This document shows, one piece after another, positions 8,064 to 16,775 of a stretch of 64,000 nt of DNA. The notes beneath the pieces are model-generated. The model was not told the DNA's origin, did not search any database, and worked only from the letters and a program-made list of their open reading frames with translations. A program made the translations under genes and the position numbers. Source of the stretch: Marinobacter xestospongiae (GTDB lineage: Bacteria; Pseudomonadota; Gammaproteobacteria; Pseudomonadales; Oleiphilaceae); the NCBI RefSeq assembly GCF_023156385.1, contig NZ_JAKZAK010000006.1, positions 1 through 64,000 of the forward strand, written 5' to 3'. Numbering within the stretch: the stretch's first letter is position 1; each line of letters starts with the position of its first letter.

Positions 8064-9410
8064 ATGGCGGGTGACGTATTGTGGGCGAGTGTTGGTAGGC
8101 CTCTGGTGTTGCTTGTGGCGGCTTCGGCGGTCTCAACCGCGAATGCCGACTGGCTGGGTGAACGGCTGAACGGCTATACCGTATCCGCCTCCGGCTTCAC
8201 CGCCGTCAGCCACACCGTGACGGACCGCAGTGCCGGCAAACAGTACGACACCACACCCAGTATTGGCGTTGCCGGCGGGCTGGGGGCCGATCTTGCCTGG
8301 GGTGCCAATTCCCTGTCCGCCCGCTACAGCGCGAACCTGGAAAGCAAACGCATCGACCGCAAGGACAGCAGCAGCGACACCAGCTACATCAACGGTGCCT
8401 CCCGGTACGCCTATTACCGGCCCGCAGGGCGATTCGACTTTGATCTGGGGCACTCGGTGCGGTCAGTGCGCAACGACACCGGTTTCCTTATCGATCCGGC
8501 CAACTACGATACCCGCAATACCCTGTCGACCGGCGCCGGTCTGCGGTTTTTTCCCGGCGACCTGTCGACCCTGCGCTTTTTTGGCCGGGCCGGGCGCAGT
8601 TTCGAAGAGGGTGAGCGCGAGGATACCGACTCCTACAGCTCCGGTGGCGAGTTCAGCCGGCGCCTGTCCGAGGATTCATCCCTGAGTCTCAGTGGCCAGA
8701 GGAGCTGGTCAGAGGAAGAGGGCTCGGATGTCACCATCGACAGCGCCAGCCTGGGCTATCGCAACAACCTGGAACACGGTCGTTTAGAATTTGGCGTCGG
8801 CGTCAGCCAGGCCGACGTCGAATACACCTCTGGCGGCGATACGGACAGCGACGCCGTAACCGGTTATCTGCGTCGGAGCTGGGTCTCCGAGGAGAGCACC
8901 ACCGGCGTCAGCTATAACCGCAGTATGTCCAGCACCGCGCTGGACCTGGTGCTGGATCTCGGACTGCCGAGCGAGTTCGATCCCTTCACCGTCCGGGTTA
9001 CCGAGCTCAACGTTCAGGACCAGCTGGAGATCTTTCACTCGTCGTCAGCGTTTTGCGGTGGCTGCTCGTTTGGCGTGGTGGCCGGCGGCACCCGCCAGGA
9101 ATCCCAGACCACCGACCTCCGCACTTACCAGTACCGCGCCGGCGTTCGTTTCGGGTTTCCCGTGGCCCACCTTCAGGATGTCAATCTGAGCTACAACTGG
9201 AGAGGGGATGCCGGTGACGACAGCGGAGACATCGAAGACCAGATTCATCGCCTGAGCGTGAACTGGCGCCGCTATGTCGGCGAAGCGACCACCGTTGGCG
9301 TACGCGTGACCCAGTCTTACCTGCGCCGGGATGCCAGCGCGGACCCGGACCAGGAACGGCTGTACGTCCGGCTTTCAATCACCCATGAACTCAATGCGAC
9401 CTCACGATGA
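8064..9410 (+). CDS. XrtA-associated outer-membrane beta-barrel protein (TIGR03016-like)
   Basis: A 448-residue protein with an N-terminal signal peptide (cleavage predicted near VSTANA-DW). The rest is a run of alternating amphipathic strands rich in Ser, Arg, Tyr and Gly, with no helical membrane segments, as in outer-membrane barrels. Length, position after the kinase-like gene, and strand pattern match the uncharacterized TIGR03016 family of exosortase A loci. The family may serve as an export pore or surface anchor, but this is not established. The last bases overlap the next start (ATGA). Confidence 0.82.
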   Translation: MAGDVLWASVGRPLVLLVAASAVSTANADWLGERLNGYTVSASGFTAVSHTVTDRSAGKQYDTTPSIGVAGGLGADLAWGANSLSARYSANLESKRIDRKDSSSDTSYINGASRYAYYRPAGRFDFDLGHSVRSVRNDTGFLIDPANYDTRNTLSTGAGLRFFPGDLSTLRFFGRAGRSFEEGEREDTDSYSSGGEFSRRLSEDSSLSLSGQRSWSEEEGSDVTIDSASLGYRNNLEHGRLEFGVGVSQADVEYTSGGDTDSDAVTGYLRRSWVSEESTTGVSYNRSMSSTALDLVLDLGLPSEFDPFTVRVTELNVQDQLEIFHSSSAFCGGCSFGVVAGGTRQESQTTDLRTYQYRAGVRFGFPVAHLQDVNLSYNWRGDAGDDSGDIEDQIHRLSVNWRRYVGEATTVGVRVTQSYLRRDASADPDQERLYVRLSITHELNATSR

Positions 9411-10414
9411 CCAGGGACTGTTTTCAGAATCGCACTGCGGCAACACTGCCTGCCGATCTGCCACCGCAATTGCTGGTGGTGATCGATACCGAAGAAGAAT
9501 TTGACTGGAACGCCGAACCCGACTCCGCGGCGGATTCGGTCGACTCCATGGCCCATGTGGGACGTGTGCAGGACATTTTCAACGACTACGGCATCTGCCC
9601 CTGCTATGTGGTGGATTACCCGGTTGCCAGCAAGCCCGAAGGCTACCGGTTGCTGAAACAGTTCGCCGACGCGGGTCAGTGCGAGATTGGCGCCCATCTT
9701 CATCCCTGGGTGACGCCGCCGGTGTCGGAAACCCTGAGCCGATCCAATATGTACCCGGGCAATCTGCCGGCCGCACTGGAGAAGGCTAAACTGCAGAGTC
9801 TGCGGGACACCATTGCTGACAATTTCGGCACCGCACCTGTCGCCTACAAAGCCGGCCGCTATGGGTTTGGACCCAATACCCCGGCGATCCTCCGGGAGCT
9901 TGGTTTTACCATTGATCTGTCGGTCTGCCCGCCGTTGGATTCCCGCGCGGACGGTGGACCTGACTACCGTTACTTCAACGCCGAACCGTTCTTTTTCGGT
10001 GCTGATGATCCGTCGATCCTGGAGCTGCCGTGTACCGGCGAATTCGTTGGCTGGGCCAATGGCTGGTCGGTGCCGCTGTTTGAAATGGCGAATCGGCTGA
10101 AGCGCTTCAAGGTGCCGGGCATCCTGTCCCGCCTCGGCGCGGTGGATCGGCTGATGCTTTCGCCCGAGGGCTTCTCCCCGGAAGAGCACATCAAGTTGAC
10201 CCGGTTCCTGTTGAAGCGGGGCGTGCGTACGTTTACCTGGAGCTTCCACAGCCCAAGTGTCGTGCCTGGTAACACCACATACGTCAAGGATGATCAACAG
10301 CTGCGGGAATTTCTCGACAGCTTCCGGCGTTTTTTCGATTTTTTCTTTAATGACCTGGGAGGGCAGGCGTCATCACCCTCCCGGCTTCGCAAGACGATGG
10401 AGAGAATGGCATGA
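9407..10414 (+). CDS. Polysaccharide deacetylase-like protein (WalW-like)
   Basis: A 335-residue NodB/WalW-like protein. The N-terminal motif VVIDTEEEFDW resembles the catalytic Asp region. CEIGAHLHPWVTPP carries the His motif in the GAHLHPW form typical of WalW proteins, KAGRYGFGPNT is motif 3-like, and FTWSFHSPSV is near the C-terminus. No signal peptide is seen. It is distinct from the deacetylase at 2.3-3.3 kb. It is coupled by ATGA overlaps on both sides, upstream with the barrel gene and downstream with the carbamoyltransferase, so it probably acts on the same glycan. True hydrolytic activity is inferred. Confidence 0.8.
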   Translation: MTRDCFQNRTAATLPADLPPQLLVVIDTEEEFDWNAEPDSAADSVDSMAHVGRVQDIFNDYGICPCYVVDYPVASKPEGYRLLKQFADAGQCEIGAHLHPWVTPPVSETLSRSNMYPGNLPAALEKAKLQSLRDTIADNFGTAPVAYKAGRYGFGPNTPAILRELGFTIDLSVCPPLDSRADGGPDYRYFNAEPFFFGADDPSILELPCTGEFVGWANGWSVPLFEMANRLKRFKVPGILSRLGAVDRLMLSPEGFSPEEHIKLTRFLLKRGVRTFTWSFHSPSVVPGNTTYVKDDQQLREFLDSFRRFFDFFFNDLGGQASSPSRLRKTMERMA

Positions 10415-12237
10415 AGGTGCTTGGGATTTCCCCCCTGGACAAGGATTCCACGGTGTCGGTGGTCGAGGATGGCAACGTCCTGTTCGCAGCTGGTGAGGAG
10501 CGGTTTTCCAGGACCAAACAGCAGTCCGGTTTTCCCAGGCTCGCATTGCAGAAGGCCCTCGAGTACACCGGCCTGTCGATGGAAGATTTCGATATGGTCT
10601 GCTACCCGTTCCTGACCTGGGAGAACGAGCAGAAGCTGTACACCCGGAACCTGGAGGAGGAACGTCAGTTTATCCGCAGTTTTCAGCCCGGCGACCTCAG
10701 CCGCCAGGTTAAGGAGGCGATGACCAGGGTGCCGGACCGCAACGAGCCGATCCATGGGCTTGAGCACCCGAACGCGACCATGGAGAAGGGGTTTCTGCAC
10801 AGCTCCTATTACAGCATGGCCGGGGTTCAGAAACTGGCATCGAACAACGCCGCCCTCAAGGGCAGCCGCCAGTGGGGCGAGCTGGCCACGGAGTCCTTCC
10901 AGCACTGGCAACAGGACCTGGAGCAGGGGCTTCGGGACGTAGGCTGGGAGCAGCCCGTCAAGCGTATGGATCACCACCTGTCCCACGCCGCCAACAGCTT
11001 CTACTGCAGCGGGTTCGATGAGGCGCTGTGCGTGACCCTCGACGGCTACGGCACTGGCCTGGCGGGCTCAGTCAGCGAGGCTCGCGATGGCCGTATACAT
11101 CGGCTTCATGGCCTGCCGTTTCCGAACTCGCTGGGCACCATGTACGAGCATGTGACTTCGTCCCTGGGGTTCAAGCCCAGCCGGCACGAAGGCAAGATTG
11201 TGGGGCTGGCCTCCTACGGCGATCCTTCGATTCTGGCGGACGTGCTGCTCAGTCGCATTGACCAGACGCCGGGGGATTTCCGGATCTATGAGTCCAACAA
11301 CGTCTATTTCTCCCGTTACCTGGCATCCAAGTTTCCCAAGATCGATGTGGCTGCGGCCTACCAGTATGTGTTGGAGAAAGTGGCCACCGATTACATCCGT
11401 TACTGGGTCGAAAAAACCGGTATGGACACGGTGGTGCTCTCCGGCGGTGTCACCGCCAACGTCAAGCTGAACCAGCGCATCTTCGAGATCGAAGGCGTGC
11501 GCCGTATCTTTGTCTACCCCAACATGGGCGACGGTGGCTGCGGCACCGGCGCGGCGCTCTATCACAGCTGGCCGGGGGGCGCCAAACCGTCCATCGCGAA
11601 CGCCTACTTCGGACCGGACTATGGGGAATCGGAAATGGCTGCGGCACTGGCGGCCGAGGATCTGGATTACCAGCGACCAGACAATCTGGCCGCGGAGGTT
11701 GCCGCGTTGATTCATGATGGCAAGGTCGTGGCGCGTTTTGATGGTCGCATGGAGTATGGACCCAGGGCGCTGGGCAACCGGTCGATTCTGTATCACGCCC
11801 GTGAGCCGGAGGTGAACCAGTGGCTCAACCAGCGCCTGGGACGCACCGAATTCATGCCGTTTGCGCCGGTGACCCTGTGGGAGGAACGTGAGCGTTGCTA
11901 TCACAACATTGAGGGTGCCGAACACGCCGCCGAGTTTATGACCATTACCTTCGACTGCACCGAGTTCATGAAGCAGAACTGTCCGGCGGCCGTCCATGTC
12001 GATGGTACGGCACGGCCCCAGTTGGTGCGGCGGGAGGTCAATCCCGGCTACTACGACATCCTCAAGGAGTATCAGAAGCTCAGCGGCATCCCCAGTCTGA
12101 TCAACACCAGCTTCAATATGCATGAGGAGCCCATCGTGAACAGTCCCCATGACGCGGTACGGGCTTTCCTGCAGGGCACGCTGGATTACCTGGCGATAGG
12201 GCCTTTCCTGGTCAAGCATCCCAACCCAACCCATTGA
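10411..12237 (+). CDS. NodU/CmcH-family carbamoyltransferase
   Basis: A 608-residue carbamoyltransferase that moves a carbamoyl group from carbamoyl phosphate to a hydroxyl, by analogy with NodU, CmcH and TobZ. The ASKHA fold starts MKVLGISPLDKDSTVSVV. HHLSHAANSFYCSGF holds the metal and substrate histidines, and LSGGVTANVKLN, GPRALGNRSI and EFMPFAPVTLWEE mark the YrdC-like C-terminal half. INTSFNMHEEPI is also conserved. Length is normal for the family. It overlaps the upstream deacetylase-like gene by 4 nt. Its presence predicts O-carbamoylated sugars in this polymer and links functionally to the carB-like gene at the left edge of the window. Confidence 0.9.
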   Translation: MKVLGISPLDKDSTVSVVEDGNVLFAAGEERFSRTKQQSGFPRLALQKALEYTGLSMEDFDMVCYPFLTWENEQKLYTRNLEEERQFIRSFQPGDLSRQVKEAMTRVPDRNEPIHGLEHPNATMEKGFLHSSYYSMAGVQKLASNNAALKGSRQWGELATESFQHWQQDLEQGLRDVGWEQPVKRMDHHLSHAANSFYCSGFDEALCVTLDGYGTGLAGSVSEARDGRIHRLHGLPFPNSLGTMYEHVTSSLGFKPSRHEGKIVGLASYGDPSILADVLLSRIDQTPGDFRIYESNNVYFSRYLASKFPKIDVAAAYQYVLEKVATDYIRYWVEKTGMDTVVLSGGVTANVKLNQRIFEIEGVRRIFVYPNMGDGGCGTGAALYHSWPGGAKPSIANAYFGPDYGESEMAAALAAEDLDYQRPDNLAAEVAALIHDGKVVARFDGRMEYGPRALGNRSILYHAREPEVNQWLNQRLGRTEFMPFAPVTLWEERERCYHNIEGAEHAAEFMTITFDCTEFMKQNCPAAVHVDGTARPQLVRREVNPGYYDILKEYQKLSGIPSLINTSFNMHEEPIVNSPHDAVRAFLQGTLDYLAIGPFLVKHPNPTH

Positions 12238-12258
12238 CGGACTTCGGGACGGTCATTG

Positions 12259-13386
12259 ATGACTGAGGCAACACTCACCGTCAGCCGGGCGCCGGCGACA
12301 GATCTGACCGCGCTGGCGGAGCAATGGCTGGAACTGGAAGCCAGGGCGACGCCGACGGTGTTCCTGTCGTGGCAATGGATGGGGCATTGGCTGAAGGTAT
12401 ACGCGCCCAAGGCCTGGGTGCTCCGGGTGGCGGACGGTGACCGGCTGATCGGGCTGGGACTGATTGTGGAGACCGACGAGCGGCGACACCGTTTTCTGCG
12501 CTCCCGCTGTCTGCGGTTACATCAGACCGGGCACCGGGTTCTGGACCAGATCTGGATTGAATACAACGGCTTCCTGGCGGAGAACGGCCGTGAGGACGAG
12601 GTCGCCGAGGCCTGTCTGAACTACCTGTGCCGGGAAATGCCGGAATGGGATGAGTTCATCGTGGGGGCGATCGATGCCGGGGATGCGGACCGCTACACCG
12701 CCATCACCGGCCTGCAGCGACAGCTGCGCTGGGAGGCTCCCTGCTACGGCGTTGATCTGGATGAGCTGCGGACCACCGGCGAGCCCTATCTCGATAGCCT
12801 GTCACGCAATACCCGCTACCAGATCAACCGGGCACACCGGCTTTACCGGCAACGCGGGCGGGTGACCCTGGTGCGCCCCGACTCACTGGAAGAGGCCCTG
12901 GAGGTGTTCGATCGAATCGGTCCCAAACACCTGGCCCGATGGGGTGATGGGCCTGACCAGAGCGGTTTCGCCAACCCGGACTTTGTCCGCTTCCACCGGG
13001 AGATGATCCGCAGTCAGTGGCCCCGGGGCGGGATTGATCTGATCACGCTGATGGCTGGAGATGATGAAATCGCTTTCTTCTACAACCTGCTGCACAAGCA
13101 GGTCGTGTACTTCTATCTGGGTGGAATGAAGCTGGAGGAAGACAACCGGCTCAAACCCGGCCTGCTGGGTCACAGTCTGTGCATTGAGGATTATCGCCAC
13201 CATGGCTTCCACTACTACGATTTCATGGGTGGGGATGAGCGCTACAAGGCCAACATGGGCCGGTTGCATCGTCACCTGGTGCAGGTATCCCTGCAGCGAG
13301 AGCGTTTCAAACTGAAGCTGGAGGATGTGGCGCGTCGCGCCCGCAACCGTTGGCTGGGGGAGGGCAGCATTCACTATGAGCGTTGA
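12259..13386 (+). CDS. GNAT/FemAB-like acyltransferase (BcsL/CelD-type), first copy
   Basis: A 375-residue protein of the GNAT_6 (BcsL/CelD, FemAB-like) type. A variable N-terminal half includes WQWMGHWLKVYAPKAWVLRVADGDRLIG. The C-terminal GNAT half includes SRNTRYQINRAHRLYRQRG, VVYFYLGGMKLEEDNRLKPG and YYDFMGGDERYKANMG, the usual substrate and acyl-CoA surface of the family. Start: ATG 12259, preceded by an adjacent in-frame TTG. It sits 21 nt after the carbamoyltransferase and overlaps the second FemAB-like gene by 11 nt. It probably N- or O-acylates a sugar or a precursor; donor and acceptor are unknown. Confidence 0.8.
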   Translation: MTEATLTVSRAPATDLTALAEQWLELEARATPTVFLSWQWMGHWLKVYAPKAWVLRVADGDRLIGLGLIVETDERRHRFLRSRCLRLHQTGHRVLDQIWIEYNGFLAENGREDEVAEACLNYLCREMPEWDEFIVGAIDAGDADRYTAITGLQRQLRWEAPCYGVDLDELRTTGEPYLDSLSRNTRYQINRAHRLYRQRGRVTLVRPDSLEEALEVFDRIGPKHLARWGDGPDQSGFANPDFVRFHREMIRSQWPRGGIDLITLMAGDDEIAFFYNLLHKQVVYFYLGGMKLEEDNRLKPGLLGHSLCIEDYRHHGFHYYDFMGGDERYKANMGRLHRHLVQVSLQRERFKLKLEDVARRARNRWLGEGSIHYER

Positions 13387-14515
13387 TCTTGCCCCCCAGG
13401 CTCTGGATGGCTCCTCCTCCGCGACCGCTGAGCTTGATGTGGTCGTGGTGGCGTTGGCGGATCTGGACGTTGCTGCCTACGACCGCTATGTCCATCAACA
13501 CCCGGACGTCACGCCTTACCATGCCAGTGCCTGGCTGTTTGCGGTTGAACGGGCCTACGGCCATCCCGGCAAGGTGGTGCTGGCGATGGCGGATGGACAG
13601 TTACGGGGGGTATTGCCGCTGGTCTGGGTCCAGCGCCCGTTGATGGCTCCGGTGCTGTCCTCGCTGCCGTTCTGCGATCTGGCTGGCCCCCTGGCCGATT
13701 CGCCGGACCTTTCGCTGAAATTGATCGCTGCCGCCCGTGATCTGGCGAGGCAACAGCGGGCTGGTCGCCTGGAGGTTCGCCGGTCCCAGCCCTCAGTGGT
13801 GTCCTCACCGGGGGCTGGCGGCTGCTTTCCGGCGGGAACCAAGGTCCGCATGCTGGCGCCTCTGCCGGCATCCAGCGAGGCGCTGTTTGCCGGTTTCAAA
13901 TCCAAACTGCGCAGTCAGATACGCAAGGCCGAGAAAAACGGTCTGGCGGTCTCGGTCTGTGACCAGGACAGCGCGATCGACGAGTTTTACCCGGTGTTTG
14001 CCCGCAACATGCTTCGGTTGGGGTCTCCGGTGCACAGCAAAGGCTGGTTTCAGAGTCTGAAAACCGCCTACGGCCGTCAGTTGCGGGTTGGTCTGGTGAC
14101 CCTGAATGAGATGCCGGTCGGTGCCGGCATTGTGTTGTTGCTGGGTGACAGGGCCTGCATTCCATGGGCATCGACTCTGGCGGAATACAACCGTTTGGCG
14201 CCCAACATGTTGCTGTACTGGGCCCTGTTGGCTCATGTGTGTGATGCCGGTTGCCGTCAGTTTGATTTTGGTCGTTCCACGGTGGATGAAGGCACCTACC
14301 GTTTCAAACGCCAGTGGGGTGCTGAGCCCCATCCGTTGCTGTGGCAGGAGTGGTATCCCGACGATCGGGATTCGTCCTGTCAACACACGGAAACCCCCGA
14401 CTCGCCGGGCCTGTCGGCGCGATTACGGCCGCTGGTTGAGCGGGTGTGGCAACGACTGCCATTGCCCCTGGCCAATTGGATTGGTCCACGAGTCCGGAAG
14501 TACATCACGTTATGA
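13376..14515 (+). CDS. XrtA-associated FemAB-like protein, second copy
   Basis: A 379-residue FemAB/GNAT_6 protein resembling the exosortase A-associated FemAB family (TIGR03019). Characteristic pieces are YHASAWLFAVERAYGHPGKV near the N-terminus, LRSQIRKAEKNGL (conserved basic helix), GAGIVLLLGDRACIPWAS, PNMLLYWALLAH, and FDFGRSTVDEGTYRFKRQWG near the C-terminus. Start: ATG 13376, which overlaps the end of the first copy; an upstream in-frame ATG (13325) lies well inside that gene and is less likely. Transfer of an amino acid or acyl group is inferred from the family. An 83-nt gap follows before the glycosyltransferase. Confidence 0.85.
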   Translation: MSVDLAPQALDGSSSATAELDVVVVALADLDVAAYDRYVHQHPDVTPYHASAWLFAVERAYGHPGKVVLAMADGQLRGVLPLVWVQRPLMAPVLSSLPFCDLAGPLADSPDLSLKLIAAARDLARQQRAGRLEVRRSQPSVVSSPGAGGCFPAGTKVRMLAPLPASSEALFAGFKSKLRSQIRKAEKNGLAVSVCDQDSAIDEFYPVFARNMLRLGSPVHSKGWFQSLKTAYGRQLRVGLVTLNEMPVGAGIVLLLGDRACIPWASTLAEYNRLAPNMLLYWALLAHVCDAGCRQFDFGRSTVDEGTYRFKRQWGAEPHPLLWQEWYPDDRDSSCQHTETPDSPGLSARLRPLVERVWQRLPLPLANWIGPRVRKYITL

Positions 14516-14598
14516 CGTTCAGCACTCTGATCAGTCCGGCACGCTATCAAGATGCAGCATTCTCATGAACAAGAATACATTATGAAAAACAAATCCCT

Positions 14599-15858
14599 AT
14601 GACGATTTTGCTTGTTACTCTCACGCTCTGCTGTCTGGCACTGCCAGGCTATGTCTACGCCGGCTATCCGATTCTGCTGTGGCTGCTGTGCCGGGGACGA
14701 CCGGCCGTGACCCATCGGCAAGGGCCGCTGACACCGCGGGTGGCGCTGGTGATTTCCTGCTACAACGAGATCGGCGTGATCCGGCAGAAGCTCGACAACG
14801 CGCTGGCCCTCGACTATCCCGGCGACCGGCTCACCATCTGGGTGGTGTCCGACGGCTCTGACGACGGTACCGATGAGGTCGTGCATGAATACGCGGATCG
14901 GGGCGTGCGACTGGTGCGACAGGAAGGCCGGCTGGGCAAGACCATGGGGCTAAATCTGGTGCTTGAGGAAATCCGGGACGACGTCGTGGTTTTCAGTGAC
15001 GCCAATGCGATGTACGCCACCGATGCCATTCGGATTCTGGTGAGAAACTTCCAGGACCCGGAGGTTGGTTATGTGGTGGGCGCGGCGCTGTATACCGATG
15101 GAGCATCCGGTGCCAGCGCCCGAAACGAAGGGCTGTACTGGCGCTACGAGCTTGCCATCAAGACCATGGAATCCCGTCTGAGTTCGGTGGTGGGCGGGGA
15201 TGGCGCGATATACGCCATCCGCCGGCGGTTGTGGCAACCGCTGCAGCAGCGGGACATCAACGACTTCGTCAATCCACTGCAGATCATCGCTCAGGGCTAC
15301 CGTGGCGTGTTTGACCCACTGGCCCGTTGCTATGAAGAGACCGCTGGCGAGTTCAGCAAGGAAATCAGTCGCAAGGAGCGGATCGTCAATCGCAGTATTC
15401 GCGGTTTGATGAGAGTCCGTGAGGTGATGAACCCTTTCCGCAGTGGCCTGTTTGCCTGGCAGGTGGTTTCCCACAAGCTCCTGCGCTGGTTGGTGCCGCT
15501 GTTCCTTGCCATTGGCGTGCTGGGCAGTGCGATTCTGGCGAGCCAGGGGCTCTGGCTGTTCCAGTTGATCACCGCCGGCGCTCTTATGGTGGTGCTGGCG
15601 GCCGGTGGTGGGCACCTGCTCCGTCACAACCAGGCCATGCCGATGCTGTTTTCTGCGCCATACTATTTTGTGATGGTCAACCTTTACGCCCTGAAGGGAA
15701 TTTGGCGGGCCCTGCAGGGGCAGACCCAGGTCACCTGGACCAGTGCCCGGGCCAGTGAAGGTGGTGGTGCGGTGTCGGTATGGGGAAGCGGCGTTGCCCT
15801 GTGGCTGGTAACTCTTGCTGTCCTGGTGGGCAGCCTGGGCTGGGGAGTCTGGAAATGA
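14599..15858 (+). CDS. Membrane family 2 glycosyltransferase
   Basis: A 419-residue processive-type GT2 with an N-terminal membrane anchor (LTLCCLALPGYVYAGYPILLWLL) and three or four C-terminal membrane segments (about residues 295-345, 355-372, 395-415). The cytoplasmic GT-A domain has VALVISCYNE, WVVSDGSDDGT (nucleotide binding), VVFSDANAM (DXD-like) and VGGDGAIYAIRR. A conserved acidic site occurs as INDFVNPLQIIAQGY. It extends the lipid-linked repeat or adds a side chain; the sugar is unknown. The stop overlaps the next possible start (ATGA). Confidence 0.87.
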   Translation: MTILLVTLTLCCLALPGYVYAGYPILLWLLCRGRPAVTHRQGPLTPRVALVISCYNEIGVIRQKLDNALALDYPGDRLTIWVVSDGSDDGTDEVVHEYADRGVRLVRQEGRLGKTMGLNLVLEEIRDDVVVFSDANAMYATDAIRILVRNFQDPEVGYVVGAALYTDGASGASARNEGLYWRYELAIKTMESRLSSVVGGDGAIYAIRRRLWQPLQQRDINDFVNPLQIIAQGYRGVFDPLARCYEETAGEFSKEISRKERIVNRSIRGLMRVREVMNPFRSGLFAWQVVSHKLLRWLVPLFLAIGVLGSAILASQGLWLFQLITAGALMVVLAAGGGHLLRHNQAMPMLFSAPYYFVMVNLYALKGIWRALQGQTQVTWTSARASEGGGAVSVWGSGVALWLVTLAVLVGSLGWGVWK

Positions 15859-16766
15859 ACGAAGCCAATACGCAGGACAGGGAGGTCAACATGCATTCAC
15901 CGGTGTTTCTGATTGGCACCCAGCGTTCCGGCACCACCCTGCTATGCCGGATGCTGACGGCACACCCCCTGGTGTTCATCAAGAATGAGTTACCGGTTCG
16001 CTCGGTGTTCACCCCTGGCGCAACCCGCGATCAGATTCGCGATGGCATCGACGGCTTTGTAAAACAGCAGTACGGCAAGAGCATCGATGAGTTGCTGGCC
16101 AGTGAAGGCAAACGCATCTGGGGACTGAAAGACCCGGAGCTCACGGCCTACCTGGAACCGCTGAAACAGTTTCTGCCGGAAGCGCGCTTCATCATCATCA
16201 CCCGGGACCCCCGGGCGGTGGTCAATTCCTATATCGAGAACAAATGGGGCCTGGGCACCAACGCCTACACCGGTGCCCTGCGTTGGCGGGACGAAGTGGC
16301 AAGCCAGCTGGCGTTTGAAGCAGAGCTGGGTGACAGGGTTCTGCGTCTGCGGTACGAGGACCTGGTGATGGATCAGCAGAACTGCCTGCACCGGGTGTGC
16401 GATTTCCTCGGCATCGATTTCGACGACGCCATGCTCAACTACGCGGAACAGAAAGCATTTGTGATTCCCAGCCGGGAGAATCGCCACACCTTTCGCGCGC
16501 CGGACCCGGAGATGACCCGCAAGTGGCGCAAGAAGCTGTCAGCTCACCAGATTCGCGTCATTGATTCGCTGACGGCGGAGATCATGGCACAGACCGGCTA
16601 TCAGCCGGACTCAGAACAGTACCAGGTGCCCTGGGTGTCCCAGCTCTATTACCGCGCCCATCAGGCGGTGGTCGGTGAGATGCAGATCCAGTATCGCTGG
16701 CGTATCAAGCGCTGGCAGCGGGAACTGCGGGAACGCCTGCTGCCGTCAGGGCCGTCGTCCGGGTAA
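15855..16766 (+). CDS. Sulfotransferase, PAPS-dependent (first of two)
   Basis: A 303-residue cytosolic sulfotransferase. The 5'-phosphosulfate loop is VFLIGTQRSGTTLLCRML, and the 3'-phosphate-binding motif is ARFIIITRDPRAVVNSYI. A C-terminal region with HTFRAPDPEMTRKWRKKLS resembles family members that sulfate glycans. Two starts are plausible: ATG 15855, coupled by ATGA to the glycosyltransferase, and ATG 15891, which has a stronger ribosome site (AGGGAGG, 5 nt spacing) and would begin MHSPVFLIGTQRSG. Acceptor is predicted to be a sugar of this polymer or its precursor. PAPS synthesis genes are not in the window. Confidence 0.85.
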   Translation: MNEANTQDREVNMHSPVFLIGTQRSGTTLLCRMLTAHPLVFIKNELPVRSVFTPGATRDQIRDGIDGFVKQQYGKSIDELLASEGKRIWGLKDPELTAYLEPLKQFLPEARFIIITRDPRAVVNSYIENKWGLGTNAYTGALRWRDEVASQLAFEAELGDRVLRLRYEDLVMDQQNCLHRVCDFLGIDFDDAMLNYAEQKAFVIPSRENRHTFRAPDPEMTRKWRKKLSAHQIRVIDSLTAEIMAQTGYQPDSEQYQVPWVSQLYYRAHQAVVGEMQIQYRWRIKRWQRELRERLLPSGPSSG

Positions 16767-16775
16767 GCCAGTCTT

